Made by a program: the position numbers and the translations under genes. The notes under the pieces are model-generated. The model saw nothing but the letters and a program-made list of their open reading frames with translations. It was not told the DNA's origin and did no database searches. A stretch of DNA of 64,000 nucleotides from Alphaproteobacteria bacterium (GTDB lineage: Bacteria; Pseudomonadota; Alphaproteobacteria; JAUHZY01): NCBI GenBank assembly GCA_030425825.1, contig JAUHZY010000001.1, positions 1,478,834 to 1,542,833 of the forward strand, given 5' to 3'. Shown here piece by piece: positions 37,077 to 46,465 of the stretch (positions are counted from its first letter, which is position 1; each line of letters starts with the position of its first letter).

Positions 37077-37798
37077 GATTTTTTCCAGTGTGAAAGGTCA
37101 AATTGTAGGAATTCAGAAAGTTCATCAATGATTGGGAAATAAATCTCGCATAAAACTTTCTCAAGGCTTGGTCGTATGGCTTGTGTTTCGTTTTGATGTT
37201 CTGCAACGCCAAGCTTATCTTCATCTATGTTATCATAAAAGGTTGGGTCTGCACCAATATGGGTGCATATATTTTGAAGTGTGATGCGTGGATTTTTACA
37301 AATATCTTCGAAAAACAAAACCATCAAATTGTGGTGATCAAAAATAGAAAGCCAGTTCTCGAAAGTTGCAACGTAATTCCCACGTGCTAAAGAGCCTTCT
37401 GACATAAAGTTTTTGATAAACCACTGGTCAGATGTTTGATCAAATTCCAGACCCGCTCTTTTTAACTCCATGAGAGCCGCAGACCATGCGCGATCTATGG
37501 GGTTGCGCATTGAAAAAAAGACTTTCATGTCGGGGTTGTAATCATATATTTCGTCTATTTTATCCATATCCAAAATGCTGTATGCGGGTGTAATTTCACC
37601 TTTTATTTTGGCGCCTTCTGCTCTGGCAAAAAGACTCTCATACCATGCCAGGTCATGCTCTTTATATTGCAGATCCCAATAATGAATCTCTTTTTCTGGT
37701 GGCAAATAAAGCTCGGGATGAATTTCTAGGCGTTTGTGAATCCATGTTGTTCCCGCTTTTTGTGCGCCAATACCGAGGAAGCTGGGTTTATTTGACAT
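37073..37798 (-). CDS. PAPS-dependent sulfotransferase family protein
   Basis: This 241-residue protein begins with the 5'-phosphosulfate-binding loop GIGAQKAGTTWI (about 8-19). The 3'-phosphate-binding segment SMRNPIDRAWSA (about 95-106) follows, matching the sulfotransfer domain of carbohydrate sulfotransferases. It overlaps the ABC ATPase gene by 11 nt upstream and engB by 4 nt downstream. It probably modifies a surface polysaccharide exported by the neighbouring system; that role is inferred from context. Confidence 0.85.
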   Translation of the reverse strand: MSNKPSFLGIGAQKAGTTWIHKRLEIHPELYLPPEKEIHYWDLQYKEHDLAWYESLFARAEGAKIKGEITPAYSILDMDKIDEIYDYNPDMKVFFSMRNPIDRAWSAALMELKRAGLEFDQTSDQWFIKNFMSEGSLARGNYVATFENWLSIFDHHNLMVLFFEDICKNPRITLQNICTHIGADPTFYDNIDEDKLGVAEHQNETQAIRPSLEKVLCEIYFPIIDELSEFLQFDLSHWKKS

Positions 37799-39107
37799 TT
37801 TTTTTCACCTTTGGTTTGAAGTCTAGGTTGGCCAGCCCAGTCATATGGGATGTGTCATTTGGAAGAACTTTAAACATATAACCATCGACAATACGATGTA
37901 AAAAGAACTGCTCTTGATCATTTATAGATGAAACACCTGCATTGATAAAAAACGCACCAGGCAATAAATTGCATGTGAAGTTATGAGAAATTTTGACTTT
38001 CTGTCCTTTTTTGACCTCTTCAATGATTTCAGGTGTTCCGCGTGTTGTTGAAGAACAAACGGCAATACCATCTGTTGTTTTAATTAAAGTTCCACAGGCA
38101 ATATGCAGCGCATTTTTATCAAATGTGACATGGTACTCAACAGTATATTTCTTTCCTTGGTTAAGCAGATTTACAGGCTTTCCTTTAGGAGTCATAATTT
38201 TTAAGTCATGAATTTTGGCGCCTCGTGACTGGTATTCAATGATACTCTCTGGCACAAGAGAAGGGTCAAAAAGATCTGTTTTTTTGTAATTACTTTTTGT
38301 GGTGCTTTCTGAAAACTCACCTGACATGATTTGTTTGCGTACTTTTTCCCTGTTCTCTGGCAGCGCAAATAAAAGTTTGTGGTAAGCATTCATAATTTGC
38401 TTGGGGTCTGAAAAAATAAGTGGGTCACCTTTATCTAAAAGAAGCGCTTTGTCGCAAAGTCTGACCACTTGTTCAGCAGAGTGTGAAACAAAAAGGATGG
38501 TGCCTCCTTTTTTCTTAAATGTTTCTAGATATGCAAAACATTTTCTTTGGAAGCCTTCATCACCAACGGCCAGTGCTTCATCGATGACCAGAATCTCAGG
38601 GTCAACATGTATGGCAATTGCGAAAGCAAGGCGTACGACCATGCCACTGGAATAGGTACGAATAGGTTGCTCAAGATAGGCGCCAATATCTGCAAATTTA
38701 ACAATTTTGTCAAAAGACTGTTCTATTTCATTTTTTTTCAGCCCCAAAATGGCGCCGTTCAGATAGATGTTCTCTCGCCCTGTGAATTCAGGGTTGAATC
38801 CTGCCCCTAGCTCTAAAAGTGCAGAAATGCGGCCTTTGATTTGGATGTTGCCTATTGTTGGTTTCAGCGTGCCGCAAATTAACTGTAGCAATGTTGACTT
38901 ACCAGAGCCATTTTGCCCTACAATGCCAATGGTTTGGCCTTTTTCGACCTTGAGTGAGACTTTTTTTAAGGCATGATGTGCCTTGGAAAGTTGAGGGTCT
39001 TTCTTCAAGAATCGGATGGCAATAAACTGCTTCAATCGCTCCAAGGGGTTGGAGAAAAGAAAATAAGTCTTTGAAACGTTCTGGACTTTAATTGATGTTG
39101 TCATCAT
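37788..39107 (-). CDS. Wzt-like polysaccharide ABC transporter ATP-binding protein
   Basis: The protein has 439 residues. The ATPase domain has Walker A GQNGSGKST (about 64-72), signature YSSGMVVRLAFA and Walker B ILVIDEALAVGD. The C-terminal ~160 residues form a Wzt-type beta-sandwich (VEYHVTFDKNALHIACG, ISHNFTCNLLPGAFFINAGV) that in O-antigen exporters recognises the glycan end. The matching permease (Wzm) is not next to it or elsewhere in the window. AAAAGGG lies just before the two start ATGs. Confidence 0.9.
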   Translation of the reverse strand: MMTTSIKVQNVSKTYFLFSNPLERLKQFIAIRFLKKDPQLSKAHHALKKVSLKVEKGQTIGIVGQNGSGKSTLLQLICGTLKPTIGNIQIKGRISALLELGAGFNPEFTGRENIYLNGAILGLKKNEIEQSFDKIVKFADIGAYLEQPIRTYSSGMVVRLAFAIAIHVDPEILVIDEALAVGDEGFQRKCFAYLETFKKKGGTILFVSHSAEQVVRLCDKALLLDKGDPLIFSDPKQIMNAYHKLLFALPENREKVRKQIMSGEFSESTTKSNYKKTDLFDPSLVPESIIEYQSRGAKIHDLKIMTPKGKPVNLLNQGKKYTVEYHVTFDKNALHIACGTLIKTTDGIAVCSSTTRGTPEIIEEVKKGQKVKISHNFTCNLLPGAFFINAGVSSINDQEQFFLHRIVDGYMFKVLPNDTSHMTGLANLDFKPKVKKNVK

Positions 39108-39123
39108 TCATCCCTTTTGACCC

Positions 39124-39152
39124 TTGCATAAATAACCAATTTCTAGTTATAT
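39124..39152 (+). promoter_or_regulatory. Probable promoter for the glycosyltransferase fusion gene
   Basis: TTGCAT and TTATAT are separated by 17 nt, 31 nt upstream of the start codon, in the divergent gap with the Wzt-like gene. Confidence 0.5.
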
Positions 39153-39183
39153 CGCAGGGTTTAATAAATAAAAACCTTTTAAG

Positions 39184-42100
39184 ATGAATATGACAACAAA
39201 ATCAAATCCTATCCAGTCTAAAGCAATCCTTGTTCTTGGCATGCATCGCAGCGGCACATCTGCGTTAACGCGTGTTTTGAACCTATGTGGTGTTGATTTA
39301 AGTGATAACTTATTACCGCCCAGCACAGATAATAAAAAAGGCTTCTGGGAGCACCAAGAGATTGTTGAGATACAAGAAAACCTTTTATTGAGCATGGACT
39401 CAAGATGGGACGATGTTCGCCCGCTGCCAAAAGGCTGGCTCAACTTTAAGGAATCGCAACAGGCAATTGCAGAAATTAAAATAATTCTGGAAAGAGATTT
39501 CTCAGATTCTCAAATATGGGCCATTAAAGACCCTAGGCTTTGTCGCTTACTGCCAATGTGGGAGAAAATCTTTAAACAGCTTAAAATTACGCCTCATTAT
39601 GTTTTTGCATATCGTTCACCAGAAGAGGTCGCAAAATCTCTTGAAAAGCGTGATAAGTTCTCATCAGGCAGGTCTTTTCTGTTATGGCTGGTTTATAATC
39701 TTGAGGCTGTTTTGTCTGTTAATGATCTTCCTTGCTCGGTTATTAGCTATGATTCTTTTTTAAAAGAACCGTTAAAAGCGACGCAGAAAATATCAAAAGA
39801 CTTAAGTCTAAAATGGCCAGTAAAAAAAGAAAAATTTGCAAAAGAAATCGAAAACTTTATAGACCCTTCCGACAGGCATCATAAAATTGGTAAGCCAGGA
39901 AAAGACGTTCAAAAATTGGTCAACACATTCTGGAAGCTTCTTGAGAAAGCTGAAACGAAAGGCCTGTCTTCAATTACCAAAGAGTGTGAGAAAATATACC
40001 AAGACGTTTGTGATATTGTTTCGCTGTATGTAGATGTTGAAGCTGAGCATTTGGTACATCAACAAAACATTATTCACCGCGATATGTACGATCATATCAA
40101 AAAAGGTGAAGAAGCAGATGTTTTAAAATCAGAAAACAAGAGATTACAAAAAGAACTTCAAACAAAAGATAAGGTTATTTCCCTTTTTGAAAGTTCAATT
40201 TCTTTTCGTATTACCAAGCCGTTGCGTAAAGTCGCGCAGATTGTTCGGAACTTATCACTTTATCTACCTCGCAAAGAACATCATATGACATTGATGCCGA
40301 ATGATCAGATTGAGGTGCAAGATCAGAGCTATAAATCAATCAGCTCGGATCCTTTCTTCCACTTGCAAAGCGATCAGGGGAAAGCGCCACGAGGCTGGAC
40401 AAAAATCACATTCGATCTTGAAACAAATCTAGATTATAATGCTGTTGAGCTGCTTGTTGACCAGGGTGCAGGGTATTCAGCGGCTCTGATGGTCAAGCTG
40501 CCACCACGACAAGATGGTCCACAAAAACACCTTGTTAGATTGCCAGAGCGTGTTGCCGCTTTGCGATTTGATCCGATGAATTGTGCTGGTGAGTTCACAC
40601 TTAAAGATGTCGTTTTCAAAGAGCATTCAACGCTGTCTGTTTTTTGTTTCTTTGTATGGAATCGTCTAAAACCTTTAATCAAGCACCCGAGCCTCGTCTT
40701 AGAGGCCATGCCAAGATTGTGGGCCGTATATCGTCAATATGGGTTGCGTGGTATTCGTAATCGCCTTGCAGAAGGAGAATTGCGTGTCGGCGGGGGCACA
40801 ACTTATGCTCATTGGGTTAAGCTTTTTGATACGCTTTCGGATCGTGATCGCAATGATATTAAAGCACATATTGAGACATTTAATTACAAGCCGCTTATTT
40901 CCGTTGTGATGCCGACGTATAACCCGCCAATAAAATTTTTAGAAATGGCGATTGAATCAGTCCAAAAACAACTTTACGAGAATTGGGAGTTTTGTATCGC
41001 AGATGATGCGTCAACAGATCCAAAAGTAAAAGAGTGCTTGGAGAAATATGCTGCAAAAGATGATCGTATTAAAATTGTTATTCGAGAAGAAAACGGACAT
41101 ATATCAGCTTCGTCAAATTCCGCTTTAGAGCTTGCAACGGGTGAATTCGTAGCCTTGCTTGATCATGATGATGAGTTCACAGAGCATGCTTTATACATGG
41201 TTGTAGAAGCCCTGAATGAGAATAAAGAGTTGGATATTATCTTTAGTGATGAAGATAAAATGAATGAACAAGGAACGCGTCATGGCCCACATTTAAAGCC
41301 TGGCTGGAACCGCGCCTTATTTTATTGTCAGAATTATGTTAGTCATTTAGGTGTTTACAGAACATCAGTTTTGAAAGAGATAGGTGGTTTTAGGAAAGGG
41401 TATGAAGGCAGCCAGGATTATGACCTTGCGCTGCGTGCGCTTGAGAAAACAACAGATGCTAGAATTAAACATATTCCGCATATTCTTTATCATTGGCGTG
41501 CGATTTCTGGATCGACAGCTTTGTGCATAGATGAAAAGTCTTATGCCGTTGAGGCAGGTCGTAAGGCTTTAAAAAGTCATCTAGACCGTATTGGTATTAA
41601 GGCTGAGATTGTCCCATCAGAAATTTCAATGCATCATCGTGCTGTTTATGAACTACCTGAAGATTTACCGCTTATCAGTGTGATCATCCCCACACGCGAT
41701 CAGGTTGAAACGTTAAAAACATGTGTTAATGGTCTTTTGCATGGCACAGACTATGTAAATCTTGAGGTGATTATTATGGATAACGGCTCTCAAGAAGATG
41801 AGACGTTGGCCTATTTTAAAGAGTTGAAGAAGGATAAAAGGTTTCAGGTGATTCATCACGACAAGCCGTTCAATTACTCTGAGCTGAATAATATTGGTGC
41901 AAAGCATGCAAAAGGCGACTACTTTTTGTTGCTCAACAATGATGTCGAGCCTTTGAATCGCGACTGGCTGATCGAAATGCTGCGTCAAATGGTTTTTGAA
42001 GATGTTGGTATTGTTGGTGCAAAGCTTTATTATCCAAATAAGACGTTGCAACATGCAGGGGTTGTTTTAAGCACGGTTGGTATCGCAGATCATTTGTTTA

Positions 42101-42525
42101 GATTTCTGACGCCGGATGATTATGGGTATTTTGCCCGTAGTAAAATGAGTCAAGAGTTTGTCGCTGTCACAGCCGCTTGTATGCTGGTCAAAAGAAAGGT
42201 ATTTGAAGAGTTGGAAGGGCTTGATGATCAAAACCTTGCCGTTGCTTTCAATGATGTGGATTTTTGTTTGCGTGCACATGAAAAAGGGTATCGGATTGTC
42301 TATACACCTTTTGCCACGTTAACCCATTATGAGTCGTTGTCGCGTGGTGCAGAAGAGGGCTTTGACAAGGTGAAACGTTTTAAAGGCGAGACACATTATG
42401 TTTGGACAAAATGGAAGCCACTAATTGAATCTGACCCGTACTTAAATCCTAATTTTATTTTAGAAAGCCATAATTACTCTTTGGCTTTTCCACCAAGACA
42501 TAAAAAACCATGGAGAAAGCAATGA
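39184..42525 (+). CDS. Fusion: sulfotransferase-like domain plus two GT2 glycosyltransferase domains
   Basis: The protein has 1113 residues. Residues 10-270 resemble a sulfotransferase (LVLGMHRSGTSALTRVL, AIKDPRLCRLLPMWEK). A short charged helix (about 310-335) and a beta-rich segment (about 375-480) follow. The first GT2 domain starts at about 573 (ISVVMPTYNPP, IADDASTDP, ALLDHDDE, SDEDKMNEQG, HWRAISGSTA). The second starts at about 835 (ISVIIPTRDQ, IIMDNGSQEDE, LLLNNDVEPL, NDVDFCLRAHEKG). The GT2 pair resembles rhamnosyl/O-antigen chain enzymes. It lies divergent from the Wzt-like and sulfotransferase genes, so it may assemble and decorate a surface glycan. The actual sugars are unknown. 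It overlaps pgsA by 4 nt. Confidence 0.88.
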   Translation: MNMTTKSNPIQSKAILVLGMHRSGTSALTRVLNLCGVDLSDNLLPPSTDNKKGFWEHQEIVEIQENLLLSMDSRWDDVRPLPKGWLNFKESQQAIAEIKIILERDFSDSQIWAIKDPRLCRLLPMWEKIFKQLKITPHYVFAYRSPEEVAKSLEKRDKFSSGRSFLLWLVYNLEAVLSVNDLPCSVISYDSFLKEPLKATQKISKDLSLKWPVKKEKFAKEIENFIDPSDRHHKIGKPGKDVQKLVNTFWKLLEKAETKGLSSITKECEKIYQDVCDIVSLYVDVEAEHLVHQQNIIHRDMYDHIKKGEEADVLKSENKRLQKELQTKDKVISLFESSISFRITKPLRKVAQIVRNLSLYLPRKEHHMTLMPNDQIEVQDQSYKSISSDPFFHLQSDQGKAPRGWTKITFDLETNLDYNAVELLVDQGAGYSAALMVKLPPRQDGPQKHLVRLPERVAALRFDPMNCAGEFTLKDVVFKEHSTLSVFCFFVWNRLKPLIKHPSLVLEAMPRLWAVYRQYGLRGIRNRLAEGELRVGGGTTYAHWVKLFDTLSDRDRNDIKAHIETFNYKPLISVVMPTYNPPIKFLEMAIESVQKQLYENWEFCIADDASTDPKVKECLEKYAAKDDRIKIVIREENGHISASSNSALELATGEFVALLDHDDEFTEHALYMVVEALNENKELDIIFSDEDKMNEQGTRHGPHLKPGWNRALFYCQNYVSHLGVYRTSVLKEIGGFRKGYEGSQDYDLALRALEKTTDARIKHIPHILYHWRAISGSTALCIDEKSYAVEAGRKALKSHLDRIGIKAEIVPSEISMHHRAVYELPEDLPLISVIIPTRDQVETLKTCVNGLLHGTDYVNLEVIIMDNGSQEDETLAYFKELKKDKRFQVIHHDKPFNYSELNNIGAKHAKGDYFLLLNNDVEPLNRDWLIEMLRQMVFEDVGIVGAKLYYPNKTLQHAGVVLSTVGIADHLFRFLTPDDYGYFARSKMSQEFVAVTAACMLVKRKVFEELEGLDDQNLAVAFNDVDFCLRAHEKGYRIVYTPFATLTHYESLSRGAEEGFDKVKRFKGETHYVWTKWKPLIESDPYLNPNFILESHNYSLAFPPRHKKPWRKQ

Positions 42526-43097
42526 TTTGGACCATCCCAAATATGATGACATTTTTACGTATGGCCCTGATCCCTGTTATGGTCTGGATGCTATTTGTTG
42601 GTGAGGGTGTGGTTGCAACATGGGGTGTTTTTGGTGTTTACGTGATTGCCGCTGTCACAGATTTTTTTGACGGCTATATTGCACGAAAATGGGATCAATC
42701 ATCTGATTTGGGCCGTTGTTTAGATCCTATTTCTGACAAGCTTTTAATCCTTCTTTTATTTGTGACATTGGTTGCGGTTGACCGCATTCATACGCCAGCA
42801 CAGGTTACTTGCGTTTTAATCATTTTATTTCGTGAAATTCTTATGTCTGGGTTGCGTGAGTTTCTTTCTTCTAAGGGTTTTACAATTCATGTCACAGGTC
42901 TTGCAAAATGGAAAACCACAGTGCAAATGGTTGCCCTGGGAGGGCTTTTATTGGTGCACCCTTTAAATGATTCACTGGGGCGTTACACTTTGGATGCTTA
43001 CGACTTTTTTACATATATGCTTTATGGCGCAGCAGCGTTGACGGCGATCACAGGGTATCAATATCTTGTGGGCAGCTTAAAGTTTTTTAAATCTTAA
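42522..43097 (+). CDS. pgsA: CDP-diacylglycerol-glycerol-3-phosphate 3-phosphatidyltransferase
   Basis: This 191-residue integral membrane enzyme makes phosphatidylglycerophosphate. The CDP-alcohol phosphotransferase motif DG..AR........G...D...D is seen as [19 protein letters not shown] with the following PISD. I chose ATG at 42522 because it overlaps the preceding stop (ATGA) and GGAGA lies upstream; an ATG at 42510 is possible. It converges with the chemoreceptor gene with a 4-nt overlap. Confidence 0.95.
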   Translation: MIWTIPNMMTFLRMALIPVMVWMLFVGEGVVATWGVFGVYVIAAVTDFFDGYIARKWDQSSDLGRCLDPISDKLLILLLFVTLVAVDRIHTPAQVTCVLIILFREILMSGLREFLSSKGFTIHVTGLAKWKTTVQMVALGGLLLVHPLNDSLGRYTLDAYDFFTYMLYGAAALTAITGYQYLVGSLKFFKS

Positions 43098-44401
43098 CTT
43101 CTTGTGAGTTCTTTTAGCTCATTAATTTCGGCGGTCACTTCATGAATGATGTCTTGTATTTGTCCGCTGACAGATCCGGATGAAGACGAAGAGTCCACAA
43201 CAGTTTTAATTTTCGTTGCAACATCTCTTGTGCCACTTGCTGCTTTTGTTACGTTTTTCGCTATTTCTTGTGTTGCAGAATCTTGCTCTTCAACGGCACT
43301 TGCGATTGCAGAAGATGTTTCACTGACTGACGTGATGGCATCTCGGATCGCTCGAATGGCTTCAACCGCGCCATTTGTAATGGATTGAATGTCACCAACT
43401 TGCGATGTGATGTCTTCAGTTGCTTTTGATGTTTGGCTGGCAAGATTTTTTACCTCACTTGCAACAACAGCGAAGCCTTTTCCTGCTTCTTGCGCACGCG
43501 CAGCTTCAATTGTTGCATTCAAGGCGAGCAGGTTTGTTTGTCCTGCAATATCGTTAATGAGTTTGACAATCTCACCAATTTTCTCACTGGCTTCAACAAG
43601 GCGGCTCACTGTTTCAGAGGCAAGCTCTGATTTCGACACAGCTTCTTCTGAAAGTGAAGAAGATTGTGAAACCTGCCTAGCTATTTCAGAGATAGAGGCA
43701 GATAATTCTTCTGCTGCTGTTGCGACAGTTTCAACATTTGAAGACGCTTCTTGTGATGTTTCGAAAACCCCTTTAGTTGTTTGCTCAACCTGTTCGTTTT
43801 CAGAAGACATTTGATTACACATATCAATAATTCTTGCGAGTTTCATGGAAAGAGAATTAACTTTCTCTTCTATGCCTTGAGGTGTCGTCGTTTGTGGTGT
43901 GGCAGTGTCAGGTGTTTCATCAAATAAGTCCTCATCTTTGGGAGGTTGTACGTCAGGAGCAGGCGCACCAGGTAAAACGAGCGACAAATCAAAGAAAGCA
44001 GCCTTAACAGCGCTTGAGAGCACTTCCGACAATCTCTTTTTGTTCCAGCGATTCTTTGCAACAGCCTCAACAACAAGGTTTTCAAGAAGAAAAGAGTAAG
44101 AGGCAACAATAAAATGCGTAGGCATTGGTGAAATGTTTTGAGAGAGGGTTTGGGCACTCACAAAAAAGTTATCGTTAAATAAACCATGACCAAGATCAAG
44201 AATATGCGCCTTATGTCGTTCTTTCAGAAGGTTTAGTTTTTCTGTATCTTTAAAAATATCTAAGTCTTCACCAATGAAAGAAAGGCGACTATAAATCTCG
44301 TCAATAATAGGGTCTAAACTCTCTTCAAGCGTTGAGAATAGTTGGTTGATATTTTGAGAGGTATTCTCATTTATACCCATTAACGTTAGATTTTCTTGCA
44401 T
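43094..44401 (-). CDS. Soluble methyl-accepting chemotaxis protein with protoglobin-like sensor
   Basis: The protein has 435 residues and no membrane segment. Residues 10-145 resemble a globin-coupled sensor (helical, with [13 protein letters not shown], then [18 protein letters not shown]). Residues 185-430 are a chemoreceptor signalling domain with the tip [32 protein letters not shown] cut here into [14 protein letters not shown] and [18 protein letters not shown]. HemAT-type relatives steer swimming by oxygen. In my alignment no histidine falls at the usual proximal haem position (about 84-90); histidines are at 63, 66, 72 and 96. Haem binding is therefore doubtful. motAB in the window fits a motile cell. 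Confidence 0.88.
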   Translation of the reverse strand: MQENLTLMGINENTSQNINQLFSTLEESLDPIIDEIYSRLSFIGEDLDIFKDTEKLNLLKERHKAHILDLGHGLFNDNFFVSAQTLSQNISPMPTHFIVASYSFLLENLVVEAVAKNRWNKKRLSEVLSSAVKAAFFDLSLVLPGAPAPDVQPPKDEDLFDETPDTATPQTTTPQGIEEKVNSLSMKLARIIDMCNQMSSENEQVEQTTKGVFETSQEASSNVETVATAAEELSASISEIARQVSQSSSLSEEAVSKSELASETVSRLVEASEKIGEIVKLINDIAGQTNLLALNATIEAARAQEAGKGFAVVASEVKNLASQTSKATEDITSQVGDIQSITNGAVEAIRAIRDAITSVSETSSAIASAVEEQDSATQEIAKNVTKAASGTRDVATKIKTVVDSSSSSGSVSGQIQDIIHEVTAEINELKELTRS

Positions 44402-44426
44402 GCTGTCTCCCCCTTAAGATAGTAAA

Positions 44427-45887
44427 TTAACTCTCGATTCTCTCAATCATTGAACTTGTACTATGCCCGTCAACGAATTCTGCTAAAACAACCTCACCTC
44501 CATAAGATTGTACAAAATCAGCGCCAACAACATCTTCAACTTTATAGTCTGCGCCCTTCACCAGAATGTCTGGCTTTATAAACTCAATAAGCTTTTGTGG
44601 CGTGTCTTCTGTAAAGACTACGACAGCGTCAACATAAGATAAAGATGAAAGCACATCGCCGCGAGATATTTCAGATTGAACTGGCCTTGTTTCTCCTTTG
44701 AGGCGCTTGACAGAAGCGTCACTGTTCAAGCCGATAACAAGTTTGTCGCAATGTGATTTTGCCTGTTTTAGAAGTGAAATATGGCCTGGGTGTAGAAGGT
44801 CGAAACATCCATTTGTGAACCCAATTTTTTGATCTTTTTGTCTCCATTTGTCGAGGGATTCCTCAAGACGTCGAAGTGTTAGAGCTTTCTCAGATCCTTC
44901 ACCACGGCTTCTGTTTTTGATAACATCGCGAATTTCACTTCTCTCGACAGTTGCTGTTCCAACTTTTCCAACAACAATACCTGCTGAGATATTTGCTAGC
45001 TCGACAGACTCTTTCATGCTGGCACCAGCAGCCAAAGCCGTTGCAAGCGTTGCCACAACAGTGTCACCTGCGCCGGAAACGTCAAAGACCTCTTTTGCTT
45101 CTGCTGGGAAATGTTGATAATCATCAGCTGTGACGAGAGACATGCCGTATTGCGAGCGGGTTACAAGAATCGAATCCACTTGATTTTCTGAGATAATTTC
45201 TCGTGCAGCAGCAATCATCTCTTCTTCATTTTTCAGGTTGTGCCCCACAGCCTGAGAAAGTTCTTGCCAGTTAGGCGTTAAAACGCTGGCACCTTTATAA
45301 AGGTCGTAGTTTGGTCTTTTGGGGTCAATAATGACCAGTTTATTCTTTTTGCGTGCAAGTGAAATCATGTCTCGTAAAAGATTGTCCGAGAAAATACCTT
45401 TTTGATAGTCTGACAAGATAATGACGTTGACATCATCAATGCCGCGATCAAAACGCTTTATTAATTCTTTTGATGTTTTATCAGAGAAAGAGTGTGCCTC
45501 TTCATGGTCAACGCGCAAAAGCTGCTGCCCACCCGCGACAAAGCGTCTTTTAATGGTGGTTGGTCTTTTTTTCTCAATTAAGATGTTTGGCTCTACCTCA
45601 TGAATATCTGCGATAAGCTGTAGAACTTCTCGGCCTGCACGATCATCGCCAACGGCAGAAATAAAGCAACCTTCTGCGCCAAGCTCAACAAAGTTACGGA
45701 GAACATTCCCTGCGCCGCCCAGCATTGTGATTTCATTTTTAACGCGTAAAACAGGGACGGGTGCTTCTGGTGAAATGCGTTTGACTGAACCGTAAAGAAA
45801 ACGGTCTAACATAATATCACCAATACAAAGAATTCTACTTGTTGGGAACCGGTCTATAAGGTGGATAAGGTCAACAGCACCGCTCAT
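44427..45887 (-). CDS. hldE: Bifunctional heptose 7-phosphate kinase / heptose 1-phosphate adenylyltransferase
   Basis: The protein has 486 residues. The N-terminal PfkB-type kinase (about 1-325) has GDIMLDRFLYGSVKRISPEAPVP (shown in part: GDIMLDRF and RISPEAPVPVL), and its end motif DVSGAGDTVVATLA. The C-terminal nucleotidyltransferase (about 350-486) has GFTNGCFDLLHPGH. It makes ADP-heptose for the LPS core from the GmhA product. The start overlaps the gmhA stop by 4 nt. Confidence 0.97.
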   Translation of the reverse strand: MSGAVDLIHLIDRFPTSRILCIGDIMLDRFLYGSVKRISPEAPVPVLRVKNEITMLGGAGNVLRNFVELGAEGCFISAVGDDRAGREVLQLIADIHEVEPNILIEKKRPTTIKRRFVAGGQQLLRVDHEEAHSFSDKTSKELIKRFDRGIDDVNVIILSDYQKGIFSDNLLRDMISLARKKNKLVIIDPKRPNYDLYKGASVLTPNWQELSQAVGHNLKNEEEMIAAAREIISENQVDSILVTRSQYGMSLVTADDYQHFPAEAKEVFDVSGAGDTVVATLATALAAGASMKESVELANISAGIVVGKVGTATVERSEIRDVIKNRSRGEGSEKALTLRRLEESLDKWRQKDQKIGFTNGCFDLLHPGHISLLKQAKSHCDKLVIGLNSDASVKRLKGETRPVQSEISRGDVLSSLSYVDAVVVFTEDTPQKLIEFIKPDILVKGADYKVEDVVGADFVQSYGGEVVLAEFVDGHSTSSMIERIES

Positions 45888-46465
45888 GAAACAAGCCCCA
45901 GCTTTAATTCAAGCGCGCCACAAAGCATTTGCCCTAGTGTAATATGCATTTCTTGAATGCGCGCTGTTGTGTTGGAGGGAACAATCAAAAGAGGGTCTGC
46001 TAAACCCTTCATATTACCACCATCTTTTCCTGTGAAGCCTGCCGCCGTGATATTCATTTGCTTTGCAACCTCAAGTGCCTTGATGACATTTGCGCTTTGT
46101 CCAGATGTTGAGATGCCAATAACAACATCTCCTGCTTTGCCCAGCGCTTCAATTTGACGAGAGAATACAAACTCATAACCATAATCATTTCCTGCAGCTG
46201 TTAGTGCAGAGGTGTCTGTTGTGAGGGCAAGCCCTGCAATTGCTGTACGATCTTTTTTATAGCGACATGAAAGTTCAGTTGCTAAGTGTTGTGCATCCGC
46301 GGCACTGCCACCATTACCAAAAAACATGATTTTACCGCCATTTTCGATACATGTGACGCAGGTATTTAAAAGCTCTTCAAAGGCTTCAAAGACGCTCTCT
46401 TTTGTTTTTTGTACAACATTTGCGTGTTCATTAAATTCAGACGTAAAAAAATCTATGATATTCAT
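45884..46465 (-). CDS. gmhA: Phosphoheptose isomerase
   Basis: This 193-residue SIS-domain enzyme converts sedoheptulose 7-phosphate to heptose 7-phosphate, the first step of ADP-heptose synthesis. The motifs FFGNGGSAADAQHLATEL and GISTSGQSANVIKAL are diagnostic. It is coupled by 4-nt overlaps to the reductase gene upstream and hldE downstream. Confidence 0.97.
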   Translation of the reverse strand: MNIIDFFTSEFNEHANVVQKTKESVFEAFEELLNTCVTCIENGGKIMFFGNGGSAADAQHLATELSCRYKKDRTAIAGLALTTDTSALTAAGNDYGYEFVFSRQIEALGKAGDVVIGISTSGQSANVIKALEVAKQMNITAAGFTGKDGGNMKGLADPLLIVPSNTTARIQEMHITLGQMLCGALELKLGLVS

